This document shows positions 52,211 through 64,000 of a stretch of DNA of 64,000 nt, in pieces (the stretch's first letter is position 1; the number at the start of each line of letters is the position of its first letter). The notes under the pieces are model-generated. The model ran no database searches. It saw only the letters and a program-made list of their open reading frames with translations, and had not been told where the DNA came from. The DNA comes from Alviniconcha marisindica (taxonomy: Eukaryota > Mollusca > Gastropoda > Provannidae). Where the stretch lies: contig JABMCL010001218.1 in assembly GCA_018857735.1 (NCBI GenBank), positions 5,001 to 69,000 of the forward strand. The letters run 5' to 3'. Made by a program: the position numbers and the translations under genes.

Positions 52211-55200
52211 GGTGCTCTTATGTCTTGGTAGGTGAAAGTGTGTGCTTAAAAGAAATGTTACAGTCATTGTTCAGAACATTTTGAAGACTGCTGTTCCCAA
52301 TCAAGAGAATGGTGCTCAGTTTTGCTGTGGAAGTGTGTCACGACTATCTGAGATGCAAAACAGTTCCTTTCCATTCTTCAAGTTTATTTATATTGTTTGA
52401 TGTCATAATTTTTTATTATCAAAATTTAACCTTCCTTATTGCTTGAGAATTTGAGTTCTATTTTGAATCAGAAATTTAACATAGGTTTAATCACACCATC
52501 AGGGCATCTCATCACTTTGAAGAGAGTTTGTTGTGTGTGTGTTCAGTTTGTTGTATGTAATCATATCTGAAGCACTTACTGGTAGGCTTTGTGGTGCAGT
52601 GGTTGAGGGTTCCAAAGTCCACAGAGTGCATGTTTTGTTGACTGTTTTTATTGTTGATTAAATGAAGTTTTTTTGTGAATCGTTTCAAATTTCACATAAT
52701 TATACCAGGCTGGCTCACTTACTTCAAGACATTGAGGTAGATCATTGTCACTAGTGTCTTAGGATGTCAGGGGGAAGAATTTGTGGCAAATGCACAGTGT
52801 TATCAGTCTTGCATGTATGCCTATTTCTGATAACTGTGAGCTCGGCATCTTTTGCTTTGTACAAGGTGAGTTAGATGGTGGACTGGGACGTGACTGAAAT
52901 CAGTTGAGTTTAATCAAAAGTTTAGCACCCCAAAAGTTGAACAAACGTGGTCTGCGCCTGTTTTATTTTCCCACCCCTCCCCACCCCCACCACATAATTA
53001 TATTTGAACAGAATTGTAGAGATGCAGAATAAGAATAATTTCCACATACTGTGCTTTATTTAAGATTTTTGAGACATGTTTATGTTGAGGTCACCCACAG
53101 CACCCCTCCCCTCCCCTACCCCCCAGTTTTTTTTCTTCTTCTTAAACCCATTCTTTTGCTATTTGGGGGTTTCCAGTGGACCAGAGAGTGCACACCTTTG
53201 TGCAAGTGAGAGACACTGTATTTATATCTGTGAGACATTTGTTGAGACAAATTTTCACCAGTTTTTCGCTATTGGTTTTGGCAGCAAGTCAAAGCAATGG
53301 CAAGTCCCTGTAAGTATTTGTGATGACACTGTCAAATGGAGTCCAAAGTAACGTCAGCAGAAGAGCTGCCTTCTTGTGTTTGAGTCTTCGTTATCCCGAA
53401 GTCTTCAAGCAGTGGAGTTCTACATGATCGTCAGTGGAAGGAGGATGTGAAATCACTCAGTATTGGGTTGAGTGGCAGGCAACCCTGCATGGATCTGTTG
53501 CTGGTTTGCGGCAGAGGAAGTTTCAGTGACAAGGAACATCAAACGCTTCGGCAAAGAGAGAAAAGTGGTTGAGTCAACTGATGAGGGCAGATGGCGCCAT
53601 ATTGGGGTGTGCTGGGGAAGGATTGTGGCAAGTTGAGGTTGGTGTGTTGGTCAACTTGTTCCTTGTCGGTGCGTTCAGGCACTTCTCCCTAGCACGTGGC
53701 GCTGGTTCTGGTTGGTATCGGTAAGCCTTTTCACTCTTCCTGCTCTCTCTCTAGTCTCGCTCCAGTTTTTAAAGTTCACTTTCTGCTTCCAAAGAGTATG
53801 ACAGTTGAAACGCTCAGTCTCGCTGCAGTCTTGATCATTGCCATCTTGTGCGTCGGTTGATGATGCTTTTTGGCTGCTTGTTTTTTGTGTCCTGTTTATG
53901 TATCTTTTTTGTGGTGACATGCTTTGTCTGCTGCTGTTTGCTTTGTTTTTCTTTCTTCCGTTTATTTTTGTTTGTTCTGCTGCTTGTGCCAAGACTAAGG
54001 ACAGTACCCTCCTTGGCCCCCAATCCCATTGGGTTGTCTGCCGTACCCCATTTAAACGTGTAGCAGAATCTTCGGCTATGTGAAGATGGTTCAGTCAGGG
54101 GTTAGTTTCCAGGTCATAGAATAAAAATTAAAAACAAAAAACTAAAACAAAAATGTTGTTCCCTGCCTTTTGGGTTGCTGCATTTCATCTTCAAGGGTTC
54201 TGATTTATGGCCAGTTGAACTGAAGCATGGAAGGACTGAGAGGGTGAGCCCCTTAGTCACCAGTTTCCAGAGCCGGTCTGCTGTGTGCTAGTCCAGTGAC
54301 CAGTTCCAAGTTTACATCCCTTTTGAGGCCAACCAAGATACTGAGTTGGGTTAAACTAAAATGTGGTTGGAAAAGCTGGGTGGGGGTAGGAGATGGAAGT
54401 AGCAGAGGCTATATCAAAGTTAAATTTTGTCTTGCTGCTGATGTTTGAGTGCTTTAATGCTTGCCATGCGCCTTGTTCAGGAAAGGAAAGTGGGGTGGGG
54501 GTATGACCGTATGGGAGAGTCCTGATTGGTTGTTGACCTGAAAAGTCTGGTGAAAGTTACAAAGAATTTAGCTTCCACCTCCTCTTGTCCTGTTGAATTT
54601 ATTTGTAATGTTGTTGCAGTTGGTTTGAGTGATTTGCTGATGTCAGTTATCTTTGCATAACTCAGGGGTTCTTGAATTGTTACAAGTTCTTTGATTTTAA
54701 GTGCTGTTTCTGCAAATGTCTGAGATAAGCTAATCAGCCTGACTGACTTTTTGAGATTGTGAAGAAAAGGTAATTGTATTAACACTGTTTTTTTGTATTG
54801 TATTGCTTATTGTGGGCAGCAGTGTAGTTTTGTCGACAAATCTTAACAGTCGTCAGTTTCCTGTGGGCAGAAATTGCCATGGTGATGTTGTGGTAAAATT
54901 CTGCCAACTTGTGAGTATCTTGTATCGTTCTGTCAGGTGTTTTTGTTTATTTTGGGGGGGTTTGCTCTGAGATAAATTCCGTTTCCTATTTGCACATCAG
55001 GGGAATAATGTTTCTGGTGGTTCCATTTGTTTTCACTTGCTTGGGGAAGTTTGAATCTTTCGAAGATGCCAAATTCAGTTGGTTGCTTGCCTTTTTTTTT
55101 CCTTGGGAGAAAACTACTGGCATCATTTGAAGTGTTCTCATCTTACACATCACATTCTTTAAAGTTGATGGGGTTTCTTCTGAAATTGCAGTTATGGAAT

Positions 55201-55749
55201 GATGGCAGTTAAAGGCTGGGTTTCTGAATCTGGAAAGATATATTTTGGAGCGTCAGTGTTTTGCTCAAGGGCTTGAGTTGGAGCATGCTGTTTGCAGCGT
55301 CAGTAGTTCCAACTGCTGTCTCAGTCAAGTTTAACTTCTGAGAATAGCTGTTTTGTTTTCTAATTTGTTCAGTCTTGGAAGTGTTTGCACTACTTTTGTT
55401 TGACAAGTCGATTTTACTGGTCTGTGGAGGGCAAAGTGGTCTGGGCTGTATTTGGTTGAGGTGACAGAAGTTTTGCCGAGTGCATGCAGTAGTTGCGATG
55501 CTGTGTTCTCGGCATCGCTCGCACAGCACCAGCGTGCGTGTCAGAGCGGCCATGACTGGCAGCCTGTTTTTGTTTCAGGCGGTTGAAGAGCAGCCCAGGA
55601 CCTGGCTTCCTGCACACAGAGCTGAGCCCAGCGGCTCCTTGGTCTGTCCGCCGCCTGACTGATCAGCTCCCTGTTGATCAGATCCTTGTTTAATCAACAG
55701 TCAGCTCCACAGTTATCAGCTCCCTGATGCACAGCTAGTTGGTAAGTGC
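52211..55749. other. Intergenic stretch without recognisable gene
   Basis: No conserved domain or convincing exon chain was found on either strand. Open frames near 53675-54080 on both strands lack motifs. A GC-richer patch near 55490-55740 could be a non-coding exon or promoter, but nothing decides this. Confidence 0.45.
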
Positions 55750-56760
55750 TGGACTTTGTACTTTTCAGGGTCTGTTTGGAATTGCGGTGGTGACTTCATT
55801 GATATTAGCCTGTTAGAACTGTTGTGGAAACTTGCACACTTTTCTGATGGTTGTTGCTGGAACGTGTACACTTGAAGGTTTTTGTGAGGGTTGTTCTGGA
55901 CATGCACTTGAACAGTAAGTTTTTTTGAGGGGGTGGGGGCCTTTAGGGTTCTTAGGAATTGTCCTAGAGATGTGCTTTTTAGGGTCCTTTAAAGATTATT
56001 GGAGGGATTTGCACACTTTCCCATCCTTTAGGAATTATTGGGGGGACCTGCACACTATCTCATCCTTTTGGGATTGCTGTGGGGATTTGTACATTTGAGG
56101 GTCCTGTGGAAAATGTTGTGGCGACTTTGTACACTTTGAGGTCCTTTTGGCATTGTGTGGACTTGGGCCACTTATGGGTCCTTTGGGTATCATCTTGGGA
56201 ACGTGCACGCTAGTCAGCCCCATTGGATATGGTTCTGGGGACTTTGTAGGTACCTTTTGGAATTTGTTGAGGGTATTATATACACTTTAGGGTCCTTTTG
56301 CAATTATGGGGGGGGGGGGGGGGGGGGGGGTTTGCAGTTATTGGGTGAATTTTTGTACTCTTTAGGGTCCTTTTGGAATTGTGAGGAACTTTGTACAGTT
56401 AAAGGTCCTTTTGGAATTGTTGGGGGGGGGGGGGGGGGTTTTGGGGTTTGACACTTAGGAACCTTTGTGAATTGTTGGGGGACTTTTTTGTGCCCTTGAG
56501 GGGACCTGTTGGAATTGGGGAGGTGGGAGACTCTGTATAGTTTAGGGTCCTTTGAGAATTCTTGAGAGGACTTTGTACAGTTTCAGGTCCTTTTGGAATT
56601 GCTGAAGATGTTGTAGTACACTTAAGGATCCTTTTTGAATTGTCTAGGGGACTTTGTACACTTGAGAATCCTTTTGGAATTGTTGGGGATACTTTGTACA
56701 CTTTAGTTCCTTTGGGAATTGTGTGAACTTTGAGAATTGTTGTGGGGACTGTTCTAAAAC
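55750..56760 (+). repeat. Degenerate minisatellite, about 35-60 bp units
   Basis: Many irregular units of GACTTTGTACACTT then TAGGGTCCTTTTGGAATTGT then TGGGG. Two long G runs interrupt it (56308-56330, G23; about 56420-56438). Degeneracy is much higher than in the intronic arrays, so this one is older. Frames through it on either strand are artefacts. Confidence 0.85.
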
Positions 56761-57995
56761 AAAACTTTGAAATGTTTCTGTGTTCAGGCTTGGAGTGCCA
56801 TGTCAAGTACACCATACGATGCTGGATTAACAGCTGAATGTGTGATTGTGAGGAGCCGGTGTGGCCCAGCAGTGGTCACAGTGGCTCAACCTCTGGCCTG
56901 TGTGTTGAAATTCAGTGAACTTCCCCTGGGAGACTACCCAGAAAATGGAATGTTCTGAAGCATCGACCATTAGGGAGCAATCTGCAAAGGGACTGATTTT
57001 AAGGGTCACTGCTCATGGACAAGGGAGTTTGACATAGTGCAGTGGAGATCATCCCGGAAATGGGCGGGAAAGTATATATTGGGCCTTATGTGTCATGTAT
57101 GGTTAGCGCAAGCTTGGCATAGGTCTAGGGATATTTAGGGCTGTTTAGGATTTTCCATCTTGTGATATATTTAGTTTTCTCTGTTGCAAATGTCGACTGT
57201 ACAATATCATTAAGAAAGGAAACAAAAGAATAGAAACGAGACTATCAGGTTTGGACTTTTATTTTTATTTGGTGTCGGTAAATGTTTTGTATGTCCTGTG
57301 TTACATCCTGTTCACCACAATTAGTGTGCTGTTCAAGAGCTTGGTGAATATGCGTGACTGCAAGCCATGTACAGTCTTTTGAAACCTGCATTAAATGTGA
57401 ACTGGAGTATCCATTACATCTCTCAGTCTCATTTGTGTGCATGTGTAAAACTTTGAGTTGAACTGATCAGACATTTTATTGCAATTTAAACCTTTTCATC
57501 ATTTTACACAATACCATTTCATCAACAAGCATTATCACAATTTATTTGAAGATAGTCATTTTTGTCACCAAAAGGTGTTGCCCACCATTACCTTCCACCA
57601 AGACACTCACCTGCAACAAGACAAGAGTCCACAACACCTCCATGTAAGACATGCAGCAGAATGGAGTGAACAGCACAACAGGAAGTCTGGTATAATTGTC
57701 AACCAGTGATGCACACAAAATGAAAAGTTTTCCAATGCAGTGACTTTAAAGTCGGGGGCAACAACCATTCTGCCGGAAACATTTCCTTCATCTGGAACAC
57801 CTTTTGGGCCGTATCGTTGCATAAGGATGAAAAAATGACCACGTACTAAAGTGACCTCTGCTTAGCTCAGTTGACTGTGCCCGCTTGACTGTGCATGCAT
57901 GTTAGCATCTTGACTGAACGCTTAGAACACATGATGTATACATGTACACCACACTACAAGCCTCACTTTCTGCCAACCTTCCTCCAGCCTTCAAC

Positions 57996-58256
57996 ACACA
58001 AGGGAGTTAATTAGCGCTTGAAATATGTAGCACAAGCACAACAAAGACCTCAATCACCTACAATAACTCTCACCTGGCATTGTGTGAACACAAGGGACAT
58101 AAACTCCACCAGAGGTACATCCTCAGATTTGCTGGATGTACCTCTGGTGGAGTTATGTACCTTGCATTTACACGCATGCCAGGTGAGAGTTATTGTGGGC
58201 AATTCAGGCCTTTGTTCTACTTGTGTGTGTTTGAGCACTAATTAACTCCCCTGTGT
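57996..58256. mobile_element. Foldback (palindromic) element, about 260 bp
   Basis: The whole element is an imperfect inverted repeat: the left arm starts ACACAAGGGAGTTAATTAG and the right arm ends CTAATTAACTCCCCTGTGT. The inner arms are ACTCCACCAGAGGTACATCC (58105) and GGATGTACCTCTGGTGGAGT (58132), with a loop of only about 10 nt. No coding sequence. This shape is typical of foldback/MITE elements. Sequence from 56761 to 57995 shows nothing recognised. Confidence 0.85.
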
Positions 58257-58809
58257 ATATGTGTTGATTCTGCATGAGCGTTCTGGGCTTCATTCTATTT
58301 AAGATTTCCTCCAACCTTGTCAAGATGGTTAAGCCATCAAAGGGGAACTACATAATCCAGTTCAAGTACATAGCTGCCTGTGTATTGTCTATTTACCGGA
58401 ACTGCCTGGAGTTTCGTGCTGTCAGCACCCCCTGTACTGGCTGAAACATGTTGTTTTTTGTTGCTTTTACCAGTCCTTGTTTTTTCTTCAGGCATCTGTA
58501 ATGTTTTTAAGCCATGGTATAACCATCCTAATGTGACTGGGCCATTAAAAAGCACACCAAGTTACTGTAATGTTTTTAGTTCCGTGTACAACTTTGTTTT
58601 TCATATTATATGAACTGATGGCTAGAAATTGGTTCACACACTGAGCTCCAGCTTCTTGACAGGAGTAACTTGAAGCATCCTTAAACAATAGGCGTGTCCA
58701 CTCTGGATATAAATATATATATATAGTTCTTTCACAATGTAGACAATTTGGGTATTGTCTGTACTTTCAGTTATAAGTTTTGGAGCAGTTATAATGGGAA
58801 TGCCGCATA

Positions 58810-59091
58810 CAGTTTAAGTTGCTTGCTGCAAACATACTGCCACCTGACAGGTTGATACAATTCAAGTTGCCTACTACAAATGTGTTGCCATCTGACAGTT
58901 TTGGGGAAGCCTATGGTTGATACAACTGAAGTTGCCTACTACAAATGTACTGCCATTTGACAGTCTGGGGAAACCTATGGTTGATACAATTGAAGTTTCC
59001 TGTGACAAACATGCTGCCATCCCTGTGGTTGATACAATTCAAGTTTCCTGCAACAAACATATTGCCATCCAACAGTTTTGGGGAAGCCTAC
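58810..59091 (+). repeat. Tandem repeat, 48-66 bp x 5
   Basis: Units begin TTGATACAATTCAAGTTGCC, followed by TACTACAAATGT-TTGCCATC and TGACAGTTTTGGGGAAGCCT. One unit has an internal deletion. It runs directly into the terminal fragment of element A (59090-59155; GGAGGAAGG, AAAGCGAGGCTTGGAGTG). Confidence 0.85.
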
Positions 59092-60007
59092 GGTGTAACC
59101 AATTACGGCGGAGGTTGGAGGAAGGATGCGTGAAAGCGAGGCTTGGAGTGCGAGTGTCCACTTTTTGCTCATTAGCTCTCCGAAAACCACAAATTACCGG
59201 TGGTTATGTGTAAACATTGTGACTGAATGCCTGGCCTTCATTTGCAATAGCAGGTTAGCAGCTTCAGCCAAAGATCATCAAGAATAATACTCTGTGACAA
59301 AAACCTGAAGGATGGCCATCACGTTTGGCCCACCAGCTAAAGCATATATATATATATACCAACAGAGTGAACGACTGGTGGATTCTGAACAAAACCTTCC
59401 AAACTGGTAGTCAGTAATGGCACACACTCATTGATGACCAGAGAGATTGGCTGCAACCAGATAAATACCAGGCAAGTTACATTCATTTGAATGCTGAATT
59501 CCGGCTCAGATGATCGTGCATTCCAGTGACCAACACTGGACCACATGGTGGTCTGAACCAAAGCTTGTGTAAACGAAGCTATGGGAAGCGGGGCTTAGAG
59601 CTCAGAGCAGAACCCTCTATCATCATATTTCTCTCTCTCTCCCTCTCTCTCTATATATATGTATGTAGACATCATCTGCATCATCAGCTGCAACAATAAC
59701 TGCCACCGCTGTGTAAGACTTTCCAGCCAAAGCAGACACTGAACTGTCCAGGAAATGAATTCCAGACTGAGGGACAGCACCTACTTTAATATACATTAAA
59801 AAACCACAAAACTCTTACTGCCCACTTTGTCCCCATTTTGTCATAGTGTTTCCCTGCTGAACACTGGGGGTCATCTGGTCTGTGCAGTTGCATGTTAACA
59901 AATGCATTCCATAGATTGAGAGATTGCCGGTTTTGACCATTTTTTATCACCATGCTACTCGGGTAGCCACACACCATCTTTGGAGGGATCCCCCCTTTAA
60001 CTTCAGC

Positions 60008-60262
60008 AGCAGTGCTGGGCACCAGAAGTGGACTGTGTCAGGCACACAACCACTGCCGCAGCAGTCCACACTATCAAACTGGAAAACATGGTCACCTGTC
60101 CTACGGAGAGGTGCACCTCTCAACATGCCATCAATACAAACAGTGCTGGGCACCAGAAGTGGATTGTCAGGCACACAACCACTGCCACAGCATCAAACTG
60201 GAGCACATGAACATCAGTCTGATGGAGGGTTACACCTCTCAACATGCCATCAACACAAGCTG
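60008..60262. repeat. Tandem duplication, about 125-bp unit
   Basis: Two copies of CAGTGCTGGGCACCAGAAGT, GTCAGGCACACAACCACTGC, CACCTCTCAACATGCCATCA, starting near 60008 and 60141. No coding support. 59156-61594 otherwise shows only AT and CT microsatellites (about 59344, 59630). Confidence 0.85.
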
Positions 60263-61594
60263 GGTGGAGCAGTCAGAAGCAAGAGTGACAGTACAGATTA
60301 ATGAACATGTTGGTTCAGTCCCACATTTACCAGCATACCTTTCACAACACAATGATCACCTTGCACACTCCCTGCTGTAGCCTGCCAAAATTTACATCAA
60401 AATTCCAGAAAATATTAATTTTGTCGCACAATCATCTGTGTGATGAATCAGATGAATTTGTTTCCATAGTGCTATGCACATGCTCATTCTAAGCATACAC
60501 AAAATGCTGACCAGATGCCTGGTACCAGCATGTGGCTGGGGGGGAGGGGGTAGGGGTAGCAAGCAGGATGGATGAATGTCACAAATCTGCTTGCTGTGTA
60601 AAAGAAATTCCACAATACAGACACTGACTGATACATATTCATGATTCATGTTTTTCATGTCTGGGCATCAAATGCATGCATGATGTTAACATGCATATTA
60701 TCAGGCATCTCTAACTCTTCTTCGACTGTCTACACCAGACAAAGACTATGGGTCAAAAGTGCTTGTGTTTTTAATTGTTCTTTAGGTGTCGTCGTATAGG
60801 TGAGTACATTTCGCTAGAGCTGTTCTATCTTCTTTGACTGTTTACGACAACAGATGGTGGCTCACTGATATGTAGGTAAAACAGCATCACAGTTTTTCAT
60901 AACTTACAAAACATAAGTACACACTGAAGCATTATTCTGACCACCACACACTTTGTCAGTTAGAAAAAAAAAATCAACATCCAAATCATTCTCAACCAAC
61001 AGTTCTGTGATATTACCAGTACAGTCCGGATAAAAGCTCCAATCTTCACACATTGGTATCCCCAACATATACATTGACAACAATTTGACTGCAAGATATA
61101 TATATTTATAATAATGGAAATTTGTAAAGTGCCTACCCTGCGGTTCAAAGCACTGAACAAGCTTAATATAACACACACACATAATGTACATCGAGATGCA
61201 AAATGTTATCAGCAATTTAACAAAAGCTAACACATAATGTAGACATCAACCACACACACACACACACATTGTACAGAAGGACAATGTTGCTTAACTGAAG
61301 TATTCTGAGAAAAGAAATGTCTTGAGTTTGCTTTGGAAAGAAGGGAGAGTAACAGAGTGCCTGATGTCTTGGGGGAGATTGTTCTAGATGTCATCATTAG
61401 GCAACTCTCACTCCTTTGTCCAGAGGTGACACTGTGTGGCTGATGGGATGTCAGAAAGCAAGAACTATCTAATCATACCCCATTCCACCCGCTGGTCCAT
61501 TAAAAAAAAGAAGAGAAGTTAACAGCAGTGACCCCATTCCCCGTGGCCTGGCCTGGTGATGGTGTCCATGTAGGCACCTCTCCTGAGGTAGACT

Positions 61595-62070
61595 AGGGAA
61601 CGTTATTAGTATTACTGACCACTTTTATATAGCGCTATTCTGTGTTTTGGAGCAGACTCACTGCACTCTTGTTGTGAATGACTGTCTATAATGGGCTTTG
61701 AATATCCACCAAAGTGGTGTACGTACTAACAATGCTGTTTGGTTGTTACATGGCTGATGCTATGTGAAACTGCTGCTGTCTTGGCGCATGTTCTGTGTAC
61801 ACCATACAACCATGCTCTGGTTTACTGTGTCACTTCATTCAAAGCCACATACATAATGTGCATGTGTGCTTAGCTGTAACCTGCCACCTGCACTTTGGGC
61901 AGAATGACCAGGATTTCTTAGGTGCTACTGATGTAACTCGGGGAAGGAGCAGATACGGAAATAAGAGTCAGCATGGTTGACCCTGAAGAAGAAAATTCTC
62001 TCTCCTCTCCTGCTGGGACTTTTGATCACCAGTCTGGTGCTCCGTATCACTGACCTATCCCTGCTCCCCA
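61595..62070 (-). mobile_element. tRNA-derived SINE, copy 2
   Basis: Same orientation and body as the copy at 49552-49966: CTGTAACCTGCCACCTGCAC, AGAATGACCAGGATTTCTTA, AAATAAGAGTCAGCATGG read on the plus strand. On the minus strand the head is GGAGCAGGGATAGGTCAGTG (A-box region), with a diverged B-box (about 62014-62025). The tail near 61600-61640 contains TATAGCGCTATTC. Confidence 0.72.
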
Positions 62071-62603
62071 TGAGTCAGATTTTATCTGTGCTAGATTTTG
62101 TGTGCATGTGAACACCTGATGTGCACCAGAAACGGCTTTGTCCTATGACATTTTGCTTGTGGGAACAAGGCCAGCACTGAAGAAGTCAAGTATGTGTACT
62201 AAATTACTAATGACTGGAAAAATTGTGGGAAGTATCCAAGCCATGCGTCTGGGGCAAAAACTACAAATCAATACACTACAAAGAATACAACTCTGCATTA
62301 TTTACTGCTGAAATGATTTCACCATTTGCAAGGTGCTAAACATGAACATACAAACAAAAACAACAATAAGAAACAACGTCAAAAATGTATCTTTAGAATT
62401 GTTTACGCTAATTTTACTGAGTTGCTCAACTGAAAATATTACTGGTAACCTGCAAATTAGTTTGAAGCCAATGGCAGCCAGACAGTTTACTTCAGAAATG
62501 TGACCATGTCCGCAGCATGTCAGAGACATAATTACACAGACTGTGTACTGAAATGTTCTATTATCACAAAACGCTCATCTATAAAATGTTCTTAAAAAAA
62601 TCT

Positions 62604-62712
62604 CTGTGTGTGTGTGTGTGTGTGTATGTGAGTGTGTATGTGTATGTCTGCATGCGCGCATAGGTGTGTTTGTGTTAGTGTGTGTGTGCGTGCACATGTG
62701 TGTGTGTCTTAT
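62604..62712. repeat. (GT)n microsatellite
   Basis: Interrupted GT repeats on the plus strand. The region on either side up to 63372 shows only AT microsatellites (about 62925, 63018) and no gene. Confidence 0.9.
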
Positions 62713-63376
62713 TACACCAAGTACAAGTATTTTGTTCTGATGGTGCTGATTACTCTGCAACATGCTAACTGTTACAAACCAAAGGATGGAGATCAAAAAT
62801 TCGCCCCCCCCTCCCCCCCCCAACCCAGTGAAATACACAAATAAAAGCCACATAATAATAGTGGGGTCTTAGAGCACCCTTTCTCAAATAAGCCCTTTAT
62901 ATAAAAAGAGCAGTAAAAAAAATAATATATATATATCCTGCTGGCCTGGCAATGTCCTGACAGCCCCAGAAAATTTGCGGAAGACAAACTGACATTTAAG
63001 GTTACATGATGTATCTTGTATATATATATACATATATAGCCTCAGTGCTACCATTTTAACCTTTTTGCACTGAGTAGTGCCGTGCACAGTACATGGGAGA
63101 CCTCTAAATATCTTGCCAGCATATTCTGAAGCAGGGCTTAGGCAGCCTGAAACATTGCAACATAACAAAAAACAAATTTCTTTTTGGTTTTCTGAACCGT
63201 CTTCTTTAACATGTATATCCATTCTATGTACGACAACAACAAAATGAAATACAATGCATGCGCACAAAAATGTCAATAGCTCTGACAACAGCCGGTGGGG
63301 TGATAAAATGTCAGTCTGGGCATCAAGAGCTTCTGTCAGTAACACAGAAGTGCAATATTTATGCACTCTGATTTAA

Positions 63377-63602
63377 CCCCTTGCCTGCCATGATGTCACT
63401 TGAAAATGATCAATACAAATGCGAAATTTGAAACACTTCAGCCTTTTTGCTTTTCCCTTTCCGCACAGGCATGTGAAAGGATCTTTATCTAAATGCACAG
63501 CATTGAAAGTAGATGTTTTATAGGACCGGAATATGAACTGTTTGCAGGCGCGTCCATGTATCTTTCATCCCGGAAATTTTACAAGCTGGGGCAGTGAAGG
63601 GG
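63377..63602. mobile_element. TTAA-flanked MITE, 226 bp
   Basis: TTAA lies at 63373-63376 and 63603-63606. The left end is CCCCTTGCCTGCC and the right end inverted is CCCCTTCACTGCC. No coding sequence. The size and TTAA target fit a piggyBac- or Kolobok-derived MITE; it is not the same family as the other TTAA elements here. Confidence 0.72.
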
Positions 63603-63755
63603 TTAATGCACTTTAATTAAAACAAGTGTTAGGACTGCGCACAGCACCAAGGTAAAGTCAAAATCAAAACCTTTGCAGGCCGGTCATATGATTTTACACT
63701 GCAGGTTAGTTGTTACTGTCAAGTGCCATGAGGTTGGATGGTCATCAGCGTGGTA

Positions 63756-63941
63756 CTACAGACATTCTGATTCGTTATCAACGTTATCATGAACGTTATC
63801 ATTCTGATGGTGTCCTGGATGGGAGTGCAGCTCAGCTGCTTCAGCATCGGGTCTGGTGTGCTGCTGATGCAGGTCCTGCTCTTCAGTGTAGCAAGGGATT
63901 TTTCTCCCGCAGTCAACTTTCAGAGCAGACTCTGACAGCAT
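63756..63941 (-). other. Possible last-exon fragment of a minus-strand gene beyond the window (weak)
   Basis: A minus-strand frame of 61 codons (MLSESALKVDCGRKIPCYTE ... DNVDNESECL) has protein-like composition and ends in TAG. A different frame over the same DNA ends RNAVRVCSES after an acceptor-like TTCTCAG. Both cannot be right, and neither has a recognised domain. The region ends at the window edge. Confidence 0.2.
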
Positions 63942-64000
63942 TCCTACTGCCCCCTTCAGGGTTCATTCTAACTGAGAATTTCCAGTATTTTTTTTTGGGG

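Noticed and set aside
62884..63366. 160-codon minus-strand frame
   Set aside because: Cys/aromatic-rich composition typical of translated AT-rich noncoding DNA, covers TA microsatellites, no domain.

Overview
The window looks like nuclear DNA of a lophotrochozoan animal, most likely a mollusc (moderate confidence). The genes are intron-rich with GT-AG splicing. The introns hold minisatellites, CA/GT runs, long G/C homopolymers and many diverse transposon remnants. The translated proteins are metazoan. No prokaryotic, plasmid or phage features are present.

Three genes are supported at exon level. (1) Ribosomal protein S17 (RPS17) lies on the minus strand, 5 coding exons between 8415 and 47, 133 aa, complete. 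(2) An hnRNP M / MYEF2-type protein with three RRMs lies on the plus strand, 12 coding exons, 8764-24556, 786 aa. (3) A tandem paralogue lies on the same strand, 12 coding exons, 38281-51575, 572 aa. Intron positions and phases are identical in the two paralogues, and six exons have exactly the same length (61, 94, 154, 72, 52 and 99 nt), so they arose by tandem duplication of an intron-containing gene. RPS17 and hnRNPM-1 are divergent, with start codons 348 bp apart, which implies a shared bidirectional promoter. The products act in translation (S17, small ribosomal subunit) and nuclear RNA binding and splicing (hnRNP M).

The strongest unexpected signal is that introns 6 and 11 of both paralogues start with GTATCCTT and end with a U12-like branch site close to the AG, i.e. 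they look like minor-spliceosome introns. They interrupt RRM2 and RRM3 at the same aligned residue and in the same phase.

Other layout: RPS17 intron 2 holds a decayed L1/Tx1-like LINE and a TTAA-flanked element. hnRNPM-1 intron 7 holds a nested transposon: a TTAA-targeting, THAP-encoding (Kolobok-like) element inside a 0.5 kb TIR element, whose unoccupied copy lies in hnRNPM-2 intron 2. An inverted second copy of the THAP element lies at 29.5-30.2 kb. hnRNPM-1 also carries a decayed tandem copy of exon 7. Several introns have minisatellites starting just downstream of 5' splice sites. The 25.5-38.2 kb gap contains minisatellites, repeats and a few coding-like segments at 34.9-35.9 kb that I could not identify. 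From 52.2 to 64 kb I see no recognisable gene, only arrays, a foldback element, a tRNA-derived SINE and a TTAA MITE.
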